Part shown: piece after piece, positions 1 to 9,645 of the stretch
Layout of the letters: the number at the start of each line of letters is the position of its first letter
Position numbering within the stretch: position 1 is the first letter of the stretch
From: Pelobates cultripes
Taxonomy: Eukaryota > Chordata > Amphibia > Anura > Pelobatidae
DNA length: 64,000 nucleotides
Direction of reading: 5' to 3'
NCBI GenBank assembly: GCA_933207985.1
Contig: OW240913.1
Coordinates: 269,100,673-269,164,672 of the forward strand
Program-made: the position numbers and the translations under genes
Notes under the pieces: model-generated
Database searches by the model: none
Told to the model about the DNA's origin: nothing
Seen by the model: only the letters and a program-made list of their open reading frames with translations

Positions 1-393
1 ACGTGCAGCAATGTTTTGTTTGGACAGCAGTGGCTTCCTCTGTGGTATCCTCCCATGAAATCCATTCTTGTTTAGTGTTTTACGTATTGTAGATTCGCTA
101 ACAGGGACGTTAGCATTTGCCAGTGACTTTTGTAAGTCTTTAGCTGACACTCTAGGATTCTTCTTCACCTTATTGAGCAGTCTGCACTGTGCTCTTGCAG
201 TCATCTTTACAGGACGGCCACTCCTAGGGAGATTAGCAGCAGTGCTGAACTTTCTCCATTTATAGACAATTTGTCTTACCGTGGACTGATGAACAGCAAG
301 GCGTTTGGAGATACTTTTATAACCCTTTCCAGCTTTATGCAAGTCAACAATTCTTAATCGTAGGTCTTCTGAGAGCTCTTTTGTGCGAGGCAT
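1..393 (-). CDS. Tc1/mariner transposase, N-terminal part (runs off window start)
   Basis: The complement strand is open for 131 codons from an ATG at 393 to the first base of the window, with no stop or frameshift. It begins [10 protein letters not shown] and continues with a paired-type helix-turn-helix region ([16 protein letters not shown], then [11 protein letters not shown]) and a GRP linker box (SGRPVK) near residue 65, followed by a second DNA-binding helix set ([13 protein letters not shown]). This is the usual N-terminal layout of Tc1-like transposases of about 340 residues, which bind the terminal inverted repeats and cut and paste the element. The catalytic DDE domain lies outside the window. 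The start fits because the terminal repeat lies about 380 bp upstream. Whether the whole gene is intact cannot be seen here. Confidence 0.88.
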   Translation of the reverse strand, partial: MPRTKELSEDLRLRIVDLHKAGKGYKSISKRLAVHQSTVRQIVYKWRKFSTAANLPRSGRPVKMTARAQCRLLNKVKKNPRVSAKDLQKSLANANVPVSESTIRKTLNKNGFHGRIPQRKPLLSKQNIAAR

Positions 394-558
394 TATTCAC
401 ATCAGGCAATGCTTCTTGTGAAAAGCAAGCCCAGAACTGGTGTGTGTTTTTTATAGGGCAGGGCAGCTGTAACCAACACCTCCAATCTCATCTCATTGAT
501 TGGACTCCAGTTGGCTGACATCTCACTCCAATTAGCTCTTGGAGATGTCATTGGTCTA

Positions 559-772
559 GGGGTTCACATACTTTTCCCACCTGCACTGTGAATGTTTACA
601 TGGTGTGTTCAATAAAAACATGGCAACATTTCATTCTTTGTGTATTATTAGTTTAAGCAGACTGTGATTGTCTATTGCTGTGACTTAGATGATGATCAGA
701 TCACATTTTATGACCAATTTGTGCAGAAATCCATATCATTCCAAAGGGTTCACATACTTTTTCTTGCAACTG
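559..772 (-). repeat. Tc1 terminal repeat with inner and outer direct repeats (IR/DR)
   Basis: The core GGGTTCACATACTTTT is seen twice in the same direction: inner copy at 560-575 and outer copy at 747-762, the latter adjoining the element end. This spacing of about 185 bp matches the IR/DR arrangement of Sleeping Beauty-like Tc1 elements, where the transposase binds both copies. Confidence 0.8.
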
Positions 773-774
773 TA

Positions 775-1499
775 TATTGGAGCTGATCCGGCTGCAAATC
801 CACACACACACGGTAACTGGCATGCCTCAGCAAACATCCAAGGCTGTCAGTGAAATAGCTGTCAGACAGAAATTTGCTCAGTGAAAGAGCTTCATTTTAT
901 AAGAGCTTTATTTTATAATTAATCAGAACAGGAATTCCCTTTATCAATTATATATATAAACACATCACTCAGTGCAGGGTGCTGCAAGAGACTGCAGGCA
1001 ATGTACACAGTTTGCATGCTTTCCACTAAAGCAGAATCTCCCACGACCTAGATTAAATGGCATATGTCTTTAAATGTACATAACATTTTATTTTCATTCC
1101 AGGTGTACCTGTTTACAATCAGTTAAAGAGGCAGCAGTATAGAAAATAAAGTTTTGTGCCTCTTCAATGACCCCTGCAATTTTATACCTTGCAATAACAA
1201 ACTGACTGAGTTGTCTGGCACTACCAGGCATTTTGGATCTCATCTGTCGGACATATTGGTTGGAAAACGTAGTAGAGATTTTAGGCATAATACAAAATGA
1301 AGTCTAAAATGGCAGTCAGTGCGCAGTCTGAGTTCTTCAGTTTCAGATGTAATTTATAGTTGGAAGGTCTGGGCACATTGACAGAGAAACATGGTTAATA
1401 GAAAAATAAATTCCAAACTTTCAGCCACAATAACCATCACACAGAGAAAGATATGCAGGGTTAATTACTAAAGCAAGAATTGTCAGCAATTCAAAGTGA
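775..1499. other. No gene seen
   Basis: AT-rich sequence between two transposons. Short open frames here have no recognisable motif. No terminal repeat or RNA gene was found. Confidence 0.6.
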
Positions 1500-1639
1500 A
1501 TTCAAGGCAGTGGCGGATCCAGAACCAAATCTCAGGAGGTGGTGGGCTATAGCGGGGTGAAAAGGGCTGCAGTGGAGGGATAGGGGGCTCTAGTTTAGGG
1601 GATAGGAGGCTGTACATATATGCGACCACACACAGGGAT

Positions 1640-1995
1640 ATGGAAACACAATAACACACAGATACACACATGTACCCACACTGACATATACACACAGATA
1701 CACACATATACCTTCAGACACATACACTGGCATACACACAGATACAAACCTTTACCTACACAGGCACACACAGATAAACACACACATATCGGCACACACA
1801 CATATACACATACCTACACATAGATACACACATACACCTGCACATACACACACTGGCACATAGATACACACATACCTATACATGCACACTGGCACACACA
1901 CACACAGGCACACAGATACACACACATACCTACACCTACAGACACACACATATATGCTGGCACACATTCCTTCACATACACACACAGATACAATG
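1640..1995. repeat. CA-rich minisatellite (ACACAGATACACACA-like units)
   Basis: Irregular tandem array of CACACAGATACACACATACC-like units. It gives spurious long open frames rich in Cys/Val/Tyr on one strand and Thr/His on the other. It is probably one array with 5049-5500, split by later insertions. Confidence 0.85.
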
Positions 1996-2011
1996 TAATA
2001 GAATATAAAGG

Positions 2012-2591
2012 TGTGACGGACCACATGGCACCCCGACTGGGTGCCTCTGCCAATCGCTGCTTCCTAGTAGCCTTGAGTACCATAAGCACCGTAGCCCCTT
2101 AGCCGCTGCAGCTTTGCTGGGGTCTCGCTGTCCTCCACCCACCCTCGACCTAAGACAAGAATCCAGCTTCCAGTGGGTGGACCTCTCCTCCTCCAGAGAG
2201 AATAGCAGGTATAGCTGTGTAGCTCTTACAAGAGCTAGTGATTATAGCCAGTATAGAAATCCAAAGCAGGTATAGCTGGTATAGCTGGTATAGCTGTTCC
2301 CAACAATCACGAGACAAGGCTTTGTGTTGAGGGTGAAGTGAACTGGTTTATTGGTAGCCACAACTGGCCTTTTATGCAAGTCCCCATGCAAGGGGCACTC
2401 CCCCCTGGACCTGAGAGTAGACTACAGTAAAAACATACATGCGGTTACATTGGCTCTCAGGTCCAGGACACTCCCATACAAAATAGGTCAATCCTTCCCC
2501 TGTGCTGGGTCGATAATTACTTGAGTATACAAACATATGATTAAATTATCTCTCAGTACAAGAAACATGCAATACAACAGCACCCCAAACG
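2012..2591 (-). mobile_element. LTR of the TGTGACGG family, left piece
   Basis: Begins TGTGACGGACC and is clearly related to the sequences starting at 14402 and 42135, and at its outer end to 53276: shared blocks include GCCTCTGCCAATCGCTGC, GGGGTCTCGC and AAGTCCCC...GGGGCACTCCC. By analogy with the complete element at 53276-55879, the sense direction is the minus strand. The piece is interrupted at 2591 by a hAT element and continues at 4476. No partner LTR or internal region is present. Confidence 0.7.
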
Positions 2592-2884
2592 CAGGGCCAG
2601 CGCTACCTGTAAGGCGGACTAGGCAGCCGCCTAGGGCGCCCCTTGGGAAGGGGCGCCGCCAGGAGCGCTGGCCCCCCTCATGCTGCAGCCGCCCGAGCGC
2701 TCTGTAGAGAGCCTCAGGCGGCTGCAGCTTTGCCCGGGCGGTGCGTCCATGAGGGCGGACCGCACCGCCCGGGCGCAGCATGGGGAGAGGGGCTGACAGG
2801 AGGGAAGTGCTCAGCGCTCCCTCCTGTCACTCCCTCTGTTGTAGCGTGGCCGAGCCCAGTATAGTCGGCGGGTACAGGGAGCAA

Positions 2885-3655
2885 CACTCTGGAAACAGGG
2901 AGGGAGGGAGGGGGGAGAAAGAAACAGGGAGGAGGAGGAAGAAAAAGATGGAGGAGGAGGAAAGAAAGAAGAAGGGAGGAAAGAAAAGAAAGGGAGGAAA
3001 AGAAAAGAAGGGAGGAGGAAGAGGAGGAGGAGGAAAAAAGAAAAGAGGGAGGAGAGAGAAGAAAAAGAAAAGAGGGAGGGAGGGAAAAGAAAAAGGGAGG
3101 GAGGAAAGAAAAGAAAAAGAGGGAGGGAGGGAAGAAAGGGAAACAGGGAGAGGGAGGAGGGCGAGGGTAGAAAGAAACAGGGAGGGAGGGAGGGAAGAAA
3201 AGCAGGGAGAGAGAGAAACAGGGAGGGAGGGAGAAGAGAAACAGGGAGGGAAAAGAAAAGCAGGGGAGGAGGGAGGGAGGGGAAAGAAAAGAAGCAGGAG
3301 GCAGAGAGAGAAACAGGGAGGGAGGAGGGAGGGAAGGAGAAGAGGGAGGGAGGAGGAGAAAGGGAAACAAGGGAGGAGGAAAGCAGAGGGAGGGAGAAGA
3401 AAAGAAGCTTGAAGCAAGGAGGGAAAAAAGAAACTAACAGGGAGGTGGGGGGAAAGAAACTAACAGGGAGGTGGGGGGAAGAAACTAACAGGGGGGAAAG
3501 AAACTAACAGGGAGGTGGGGGAAGAAACTAACGGGGGGAACTAACAGGGAGGGGGGAGAAATTGACAGGGAGGGGTGAGTGACAGGGGAGGGAGGGGGAA
3601 TGAGAGTAACAAGGGAGGGGGGTAGAAGAGAGTGACAAGGGAGGGGGGAGAGATT
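2885..3655. repeat. Polypurine tract (GGGA/GGAA-rich), about 770 bp
   Basis: The plus strand is almost wholly purine, with GGGAGG and GAAAGAAA units; towards 3430-3655 it becomes a tandem of GGGAAGAAACTAACAGGGAGG-like units. Long frames on both strands (for example Arg/Lys/Glu/Gly-rich plus, Ser/Pro/Phe/Leu-rich minus) are products of this composition and not genes. Confidence 0.9.
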
Positions 3656-3657
3656 GA

Positions 3658-3955
3658 CATCCATCACACACACACACACAATCACACACAATGCACCCCT
3701 TACACACAAAGACAATGAACCCTTGCACACAGAAAAACACACAATTCATTACACACACACACACGCAATGCAACCCTTACACACAATGCATCCCTTACAC
3801 ACACAGAAACACACAATGCATTCCTTACACACACTCAATGCACCCCTTACACACGCACAAACTGCATCCTTACATACACAGAAACACACCTTGCAGCCCT
3901 TACACATACAAACACAGATTCACACAATGCATTCCTTACACACAAATCAGGACAT
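3658..3955. repeat. Minisatellite of CACACA...AATGCAYCCCTTACA units
   Basis: Tandem units of about 20-30 bp of the type CCCTTACACACA-AATGCA, roughly ten copies, directly following the polypurine tract inside the inner hAT element. Confidence 0.8.
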
Positions 3956-4242
3956 CCCCTACACACTCCACCCCCTGTGAACAAACTCATTGGTGGAACA
4001 TGAAGGTGGACCCTGGGACCCAGACCTTGAGCTGTGTAAAGGGCCCCCAAAAAATGGAGCTGCTTCTCGTTCTCCCAGAACATTGATTTTTGTGACCACA
4101 GTTACAAACAGCCTCCAGAGATCCTGTTATACACCAGACCAGTGGAGCCAGACTGCAGCTAGAGCCCATCATCATCCTCATCTGCTTGTAAGTAGGTAAT
4201 CTAGTATATTATTCGTGGCACTAATCTCTAATTTACCTCACA

Positions 4243-4340
4243 TTAAAGAAACACTATAGTCCCCAGGAACCACTGCAGCTTAATGTAGTGGTCCTGGTGT
4301 CTATAGCCTGTCCCTGCAGGCCTTTTAATGTAAACACAGC
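4243..4340 (+). mobile_element. T2/Kolobok-like MITE fragment
   Basis: TTAAAGAAACACTATAGTCC and a nearby inverted AGGAACCACTGCAGC/GTAGTGGTCCTGG match the left end of the MITEs at 13772 and 34811. Only about 100 bp is recognisable; the right end is missing. Confidence 0.5.
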
Positions 4341-4475
4341 GGCACTGCAGCACTGCAGCACTAGCGTTAGTTAACATGGCAGGTCATATGGGTGGGGCAT
4401 TGTGATGTCACGGGGAGGGGGGGGCGGCAAACTTTACTTTTGCCTAGGGCGGCAAAAATCCTTGCACCGGCCCTG

Positions 4476-4750
4476 CCCAAACGCGCCCCTAAAACACATG
4501 GAAACCCCACAAAAGTCATATCCTCTGATAGCCCCGATCTGGGGGACCAACATATCCAAAATTCACCCAGATCATTTCAGGGGTTCGGAATTTCCATGGA
4601 AGTCTCAATTTTGACCGACATTGTCCTATGCCCAAAACTGTTTCAATTGGGGCCAACGGTCGGTCTCTTTTTATAGAGTACAACAGTACATACATTTTTA
4701 AAAGGGCCCATAGTCTTTTGGCAGGAGGCTGGCAAGCAGGCCCCTCCAAG
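4476..4750 (-). mobile_element. LTR of the TGTGACGG family, right piece
   Basis: Continues the LTR of 2012-2591 after the hAT target duplication. It carries the block GATCTGG...ATCATTTCAGGGGTT, the GACCGAC/CGGTCGGTC inverted motif and GGCCCATAGTC, all of which are also in 14990-15290 and, inverted, in 17060-17310. The canonical CGTCACA end is absent; it is cut by the PLE-like hairpin from 4751. Confidence 0.65.
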
Positions 4751-4905
4751 AAGGTGTATTTATTGGAGGGTAAAACATCCCATAAAAGTACAAAAGTGCG
4801 GCATCACGGCCCTAGAGGGCCTTAATCATGCTTAAGGCCCTCTAGGTCCGAAACGTCATACTTTTGCACTTTTATGGTGTGTTCTACCCTCCAATAAATT
4901 CACCT
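4751..4905. repeat. Long hairpin with PLE-like tail motif
   Basis: The left arm from 4751 (AAGGTGTATTTATTGGAGGG...) is repeated inverted at the right, ending at 4905 (...CCCTCCAATAAATTCACCTT), with a few mismatches. Near the centre a second perfect palindrome pairs GGCCCTAGAGGGCCTTAA with TTAAGGCCCTCTAGG. The right half has CCGAAACGTCAT and CAATAAA, the kind of block found at the 3' end of Penelope-like elements, whose inverted terminal copies are common. About 60 bp of tail may continue past 4905. Confidence 0.6.
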
Positions 4906-5048
4906 TTAGTACCTGGAGTGTTGCCTGTATATTCTATTACCTTATATTGTTAGATGGATTAGTAGTGTCTGTCTAATACAGAGCACCTCCGAGGCTGTGG
5001 GCCAGAGTGAAAAGCAGAACCTGATTGCAGTGGACTACGTTGTCTTTG

Positions 5049-5500
5049 GTACACACACACACATTCATACATACTCAAAGATACACACTGACATTCACAG
5101 ATACACTCACAGATACACACACTGACACACAAACATACTCACAGATACACACTGACACTCACAGATACCTACACATACACACACCGAGATACACACATAC
5201 ACACTGACATACCTACACATACAGACACACACACACACACACACAGCTACTCACATACCTACACTCAGATAAAACTGACACTCAGACACACAGATACACA
5301 CTCACAGATACACACCGACACACAGATACACACACATACTCACAGATACACACTGACACACATTCACACACATATTTAGAGATTCACAACACTCAGATAC
5401 GCATACTCACAGATACACAGTGACACACACAGATGCCCACAATTACTCATAGATACACACTGATACACACTGACATACACAGATACACACTGACACACAT
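5049..5500. repeat. CA-rich minisatellite (ACAGATACACACTGACAC units)
   Basis: Irregular tandem array of ACTCACAGATACACACTGAC-like units just inside the right end of the outer hAT element. It is the counterpart of 1640-1995. Confidence 0.85.
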
Positions 5501-5577
5501 ACCTAAACAGTCTGAAGCTGCAGAGGGAAGAAGTGGGCAATTGCCCCCCTCCCCATGGATCCGCCACTGATTCAAGG

Positions 5578-7018
5578 TAAATTTAAATTAAAAGGCCAAA
5601 ATAATTGAACTGGAAAGATTCTCCAAGTCAAAGAAAATTTCAAACACAACACACACAATTAAACCCTGCACTCAAACTCCCACTACTCTAGGGGAACAAT
5701 TTATAAAAAGCTTTTTTGTTGTTGCTTTTGTTGTTGTCCTTCGAGTAGTGGGAGTTTGAGGAGAGGGCTTAATTGTATGTATTTCTATTTGCTTTTGTAT
5801 TACATAGCCATATGACTGTGCTGTCATCCACCCCATGTGTTCCCTATTAAGGATTAATAAGTGGGTTAATAAGTGTGTGGGAGTTTATAAATTACCATTT
5901 CTGTCTCATTAGGGCTTTTGCCTTTTATATGGAGACACCAAGGTGATTTGTTAGCATAGGACTCACCTAAGAGGTTTGCCTTTACGTGGCAGGTGAGCTT
6001 ACACTTTAATGGCAATTGATGTGATGCTAAAAAACTTCCAGTTATTTACATGTGCAGGTAATAGTTGTGTTGTTGATTTTATTGAAAGTTTAAGGAAATA
6101 AAATTGCAGAATTTTAAAGATTCTTCAAGTCAACTGTGCTTCCAGTTCAGCTCCAGTCTAAATTTTTAAATTCTCTTTGAATTCCCGATAATTCTCACGT
6201 CAGTAAATAACCCTATTCAATAGGGTAATAAGCATCACTAAACAGTTAAATAGTACATTAAAAAGGCCAGCAGGAAATAGAAATGTCTTACAAAATACAT
6301 TAAGCTGGGAAAACATGCAGCATGTTAGTGAACTCTGTTATCTTCACCTTGATAGTGAATTCTTGTTCTGCTTAGAAGAGCTAGCACTTACAATTCGGAT
6401 TCTCTTCTACTTGACCCTTTTGACAGCAGTAAGACAATAAGAGAAAGAGTTCAATGTCTCTAAGGTTAGCTGTGCATTCTTTTCACATCAATATTTCACT
6501 GACATTGTTACACAGAAAGTTTTAGTAAATCTTTGCACAACGATAACAAGATGAAACATTTTTAGATGCCTGGACAAAATACGTTTTAACAAAAAAAAAC
6601 TTTGTTTGCTTCCTTCAAGAAAATAAAAGCTGGCTCCTTAGTAATTAAGTAATATGTGTATAGGCCCCTGGGAATTTAATTGAGCTATTTGCTCCAATTT
6701 CAAGGTTAGTTGTAAAGAGACAAAGTGCCAATGGGGGTGAGGTGGAGGTTAAGAGACAAACAAGAGCGTGTTGGAAGAGGCATACAAGGGTTTAGAAAGG
6801 TTAGGAGTAGTACCCCATGGGGACATTAACAAAGGCACGCAAAGGGGTGAAAAAAATACACAAAAGGGAGTGAAGAGGCCACAGGAAAATACAAAGGTTT
6901 ATCGAGTGACAAATAAAAAAAATTACACTTCTTAGTGTGGAAGGGACATTTACCTTGGGTGCCACAAACGTAGGTATGTCTCTGGATACAGTCTATAGTA
7001 CCATTAATGAAGCCCATG
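5578..7018. other. No gene seen
   Basis: AT-rich, apparently single-copy sequence following the hAT target duplication. It contains one foldback hairpin (listed separately). Nothing else is recognisable. Confidence 0.55.
5655..5776. repeat. Foldback hairpin, 36-bp arms
   Basis: ACAATTAAACCCT...CTCAAACTCCCACTACTCTA at 5655-5690 is repeated inverted at 5741-5776 with few mismatches, leaving a 50-bp T/G-rich loop. This could be a small MITE or a PLE end. No target duplication was identified. Confidence 0.55.
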
Positions 7019-8820
7019 GAACAACGCAGTGGGGGAGTGGGCCTTGACAGAGCCAGAGAGTGGGCAGGTGCAAGGAGTTTAGAGGCTGGATTAGGTTAAT
7101 GGAGCTTGGGGGTGGGGTGTGGGTAGATAAATAGCAGCCATGTTAGATAGGGGCCATTTTAATCGGAGCCTCACTGACCTGTTAATTGTGGCAGGTCGGA
7201 GAGGGTCTTCTTTTTTCTCGTTTCTGCAGGTCCATGGCATCGTTGGAGGAGATCCTGGCTAAGTCCGGGCGGCGGTGAGGGATAGAGGGCTGGCATGGCT
7301 GCATAAACAGTTGGGTGCCACTGGGCCTTCTTCCGCAGCACCTGAACGACGACCGGCGCGGAGGACGAGACTGCCCCAGCGGCTGAGCCCGGGCATGGGG
7401 CCCGCAGCGCGACGTCGGAGGAGCCCTTCAGCGGGTGACGGAGTGTCGACAGGAGCTGGGGAGGGGCTGTCAGAAGAGCCAGGAAGGCGCCCCGCACTGT
7501 CCAGCGGACGCAGCAAAGGTCGGGCGAGGACGGCAGTAAAGCACAGGCCGTCAGGGAAGAATACGCCACGCGGTTCAGCGGTAGGCAGGAGATTGGGACC
7601 GGAAGCTACCCTCAGTACGGCCGGGAATGCAGCTGGGTCGGCGGAGGGCCACGTGAGCGGGATCCCACGAGAGGAACGTCCCGGTGAGTCGGCCACTAGT
7701 GGCCTTGCTTAAGGACAGGGGGATGGTGCAAAGGCTGGATTTTTGGTGCGGGCAGCCCCCCCCCTCAAGTAGCAAGGGGAGGCTTGGTCAGCGGGGACAG
7801 CACAGGGGCGGCCCGGGTAGGGGCCAGGCGTGGGTCCTGCAGCATTGACAGGAGGGAAGAAAACAGCAGGGGCAGCCAGAATACGCAGGGGTAGGGGGAA
7901 CAGCAGGCTGCCAGGTCGGGGAGGTCGGATCTCTAGCAAGCAGGGCGGCTGAGGGAAGGCCAGGCTCAGCGGCCGAGAAAGAGCTGCAAGGGATAGCACA
8001 GGTACGGGATGACAGAAGCAGGCGGGAGGGCCCTTCAGCCTGCTCCCAGGGTCGGCAAAGATGCAGGGAGGCTGCATGGAGCGACCGGAGGGAAGAGCGG
8101 CGCAGTGCTAGCGTCAGGCACAGCAGTGCTAGGAGCACAGCGGAGAGACAGGAAAGCAGGGACAGGACCCCAGCGCCGAGCAGGCGCAGCGAGTCAATGT
8201 CCTGTGGCTGGGAAGGGTGGAGGAGAAGTCAGCACAGCGCATCTGGTTCATCGAGAGATGAGATTTCAGGAGCAGCGAAGTAACGCATATTACAGGGAGA
8301 TTCGTTCTGCAAGGCGGAGCGAAGTAAGGGGCAGCAGAGAGGAGCGTGGGGAGGAAGGGCGGGTAGGGCCGAAGTTGAACAGACTACCCAGGATATCTTC
8401 TCCCTACAGGTCACGGAGTAATACACCTGCGGTCCCGAGGCGGGATCAGGCGGATGGGAGTCGATGTCATCAGGACACTACGGTACCTGGAATGGTGGAC
8501 GCAAGGACGGCGGCCCCGCGGCCAGGGTCTCAGGTGCTGAGTCCATACATACACGACACTCAGAGCAATTGTTAAGTGATCTAAAAACACTTCTAGAATC
8601 GTGGTCCGGGGAAAGGGGGTCGCTACTGCATTTCGGGAAGGTGTGGTCTCCGGAGGGCGGTCGGGACAAGGCGGTTAGGTCAGCTGGGGCGCTAACCCAA
8701 GGGACAGGCGGTGGCGAGACAGGCGAAATAGCAGGGTCATCGGGGTCGGCTGAAGGGGGGGATGAGCAGACAGATATCCCAGGCGCAGAGCGGCAAAACG
8801 TGCACATGTCATTCATTATT
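7019..8820 (+). other. Unidentified GC- and CpG-rich region, possibly the 5'/gag-like part of a retroelement
   Basis: Base composition changes sharply: CpG and GC are high from about 7190 to 8800, unlike the AT-rich sequence on both sides. The plus strand has three successive open frames in different phases (7275-7712, 145 codons; 8009-8575, 188 codons; 8464-8823, 119 codons), all rich in Gly, Arg, Ala and Ser with no domain I recognise. A G-rich leader with an in-frame ATG (7233, MASLEEIL) precedes them. The mosaic of phases suggests a decayed gag-like ORF of a retrotransposon such as a DIRS/Ngaro type, but no recombinase, reverse transcriptase or split repeats were found. A CpG island of a host promoter is the alternative. 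No function is assigned. Confidence 0.35.
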
Positions 8821-9117
8821 TAAATGTACATGGGGATTTTGGCCGAAACGCAGGTAACGTTCTCTTTGTTTTTACTATGTATTTTAAGCTGTTGGATACT
8901 AAGCTACTGCTGCTGTAAGCGCGGTGCTTTATATTTGTGTAAGTGTAAACATTAGATGACTGTACAGAAAGTGTTTAGGAAGGCCTTGTAAATCACATGC
9001 AGGGAGGATTGCCTAGGGCTGCATAAACAAAGTGATTTAACTCATAAATGGCAAAGAATTGAGCAGTGAGACTGCAGAGGTATGATCTAGAACCCCAAAC
9101 TGCTTCACTAAGATGAA

Positions 9118-9562
9118 TATAGCTTGGTTGCTTCATCTAAGTGTTGCTTCTAAGTGTGTGGTTGGAGATATTCTGGAGAGTTTTACAGAAGCTTCAACTG
9201 TCTAAGAATTGTGCTAAGAGTTTTCTTTTCTACTGTTACAGGTAAGATTCATCTGTAGGAAAAGGTTACTGATTGCACACGGTTTGATTTCCTGTTGGTA
9301 ATTATAAGGCGTTTGATTTGATTAGTTAGCTACTTGCTATTGATTGCTGTTTAAATTAGCTGTTGTTTGCAAATAAGCAGAGGCCTACCCAGGTATTAAA
9401 CATTCCTAGTGGGTGATGATTTTAGGAGTTATATAAGGGTTGTTGTCATTAGCTTGGGTAATATAGCTTGGTTGCTTCATCTAAGTGTTGCTTCTAAGTG
9501 TGTGGTTGGAGATATTCTGGAGAGTGTTGCTTCTAAGTGTGTGGTTGGAGATATTCTGGAGA
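9118..9562 (+). repeat. Duplicated blocks in the CR1 5' untranslated region
   Basis: A 63-bp block beginning ATAGCTTGGTTGCTTCATC occurs at 9118-9180 and again at 9462-9524. Its second half (TGTTGCTTCTAAGTGTGTGG...) is repeated a third time directly after, at 9525-9562. Tandem monomers in the 5' region are common in LINEs that carry an internal promoter there. Confidence 0.8.
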
Positions 9563-9645
9563 TAAACTGGAGGTAATCTGAGGTATTTAGGTGGATAAAT
9601 AAAAAGTTACGATTCGTTTTATTTAAAATTATTCACCTCATTGGA

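Larger units (their letters stand above)
1..772 (-). mobile_element. Tc1/mariner DNA transposon, 5' half
   Basis: The element ends at 772 with GCAACTG followed by a TA dinucleotide (773-774), as expected for Tc1 elements that insert at TA. Between the terminal repeat and the transposase start lies about 380 bp of untranslated sequence. The terminal region has the IR/DR type of structure, with two direct copies of the transposase-binding core. The other end is beyond the window. Confidence 0.88.
2592..4475. mobile_element. hAT-type non-autonomous element inserted in the LTR
   Basis: Ends are CAGGGCCAGCGC (from 2592) and GCACCGGCCCTG (to 4475). The flanks carry a perfect 8-bp duplication CCCAAACG (2584-2591 and 4476-4483). 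It belongs to the same family as 45246-47180, which has the same CAGGGCCGG ends. There is no transposase; the body is a GC-rich head, a 770-bp polypurine tract and a CA-rich minisatellite. Confidence 0.88.
1508..5569. mobile_element. hAT-type DNA transposon, non-autonomous, 4.06 kb with nested insertions
   Basis: The element starts CAGTGGCGGATCCA (1508-1521) and ends with the exact reverse complement TGGATCCGCCACTG (5556-5569). It is flanked by a perfect 8-bp direct repeat ATTCAAGG (1500-1507 and 5570-5577). An 8-bp duplication and CAG-type ends are characteristic of the hAT superfamily. There is no transposase reading frame. Once the nested LTR, inner hAT element and PLE tail are removed, what remains is mostly CA-rich simple sequence at both ends, so this copy must have been mobilised by a transposase made elsewhere. 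Confidence 0.88.

Noticed and set aside
2714..3417. Three overlapping frames of 196 to 218 codons on both strands
   Set aside because: Produced by the polypurine tract, which lacks stops on either strand; composition is only Arg/Lys/Glu/Gly or Ser/Pro/Phe/Leu.
7019..8820. Assignment of the GC-rich region to DIRS gag
   Set aside because: No reverse transcriptase, tyrosine recombinase or characteristic split repeats were found in the window; only the general look supports it.
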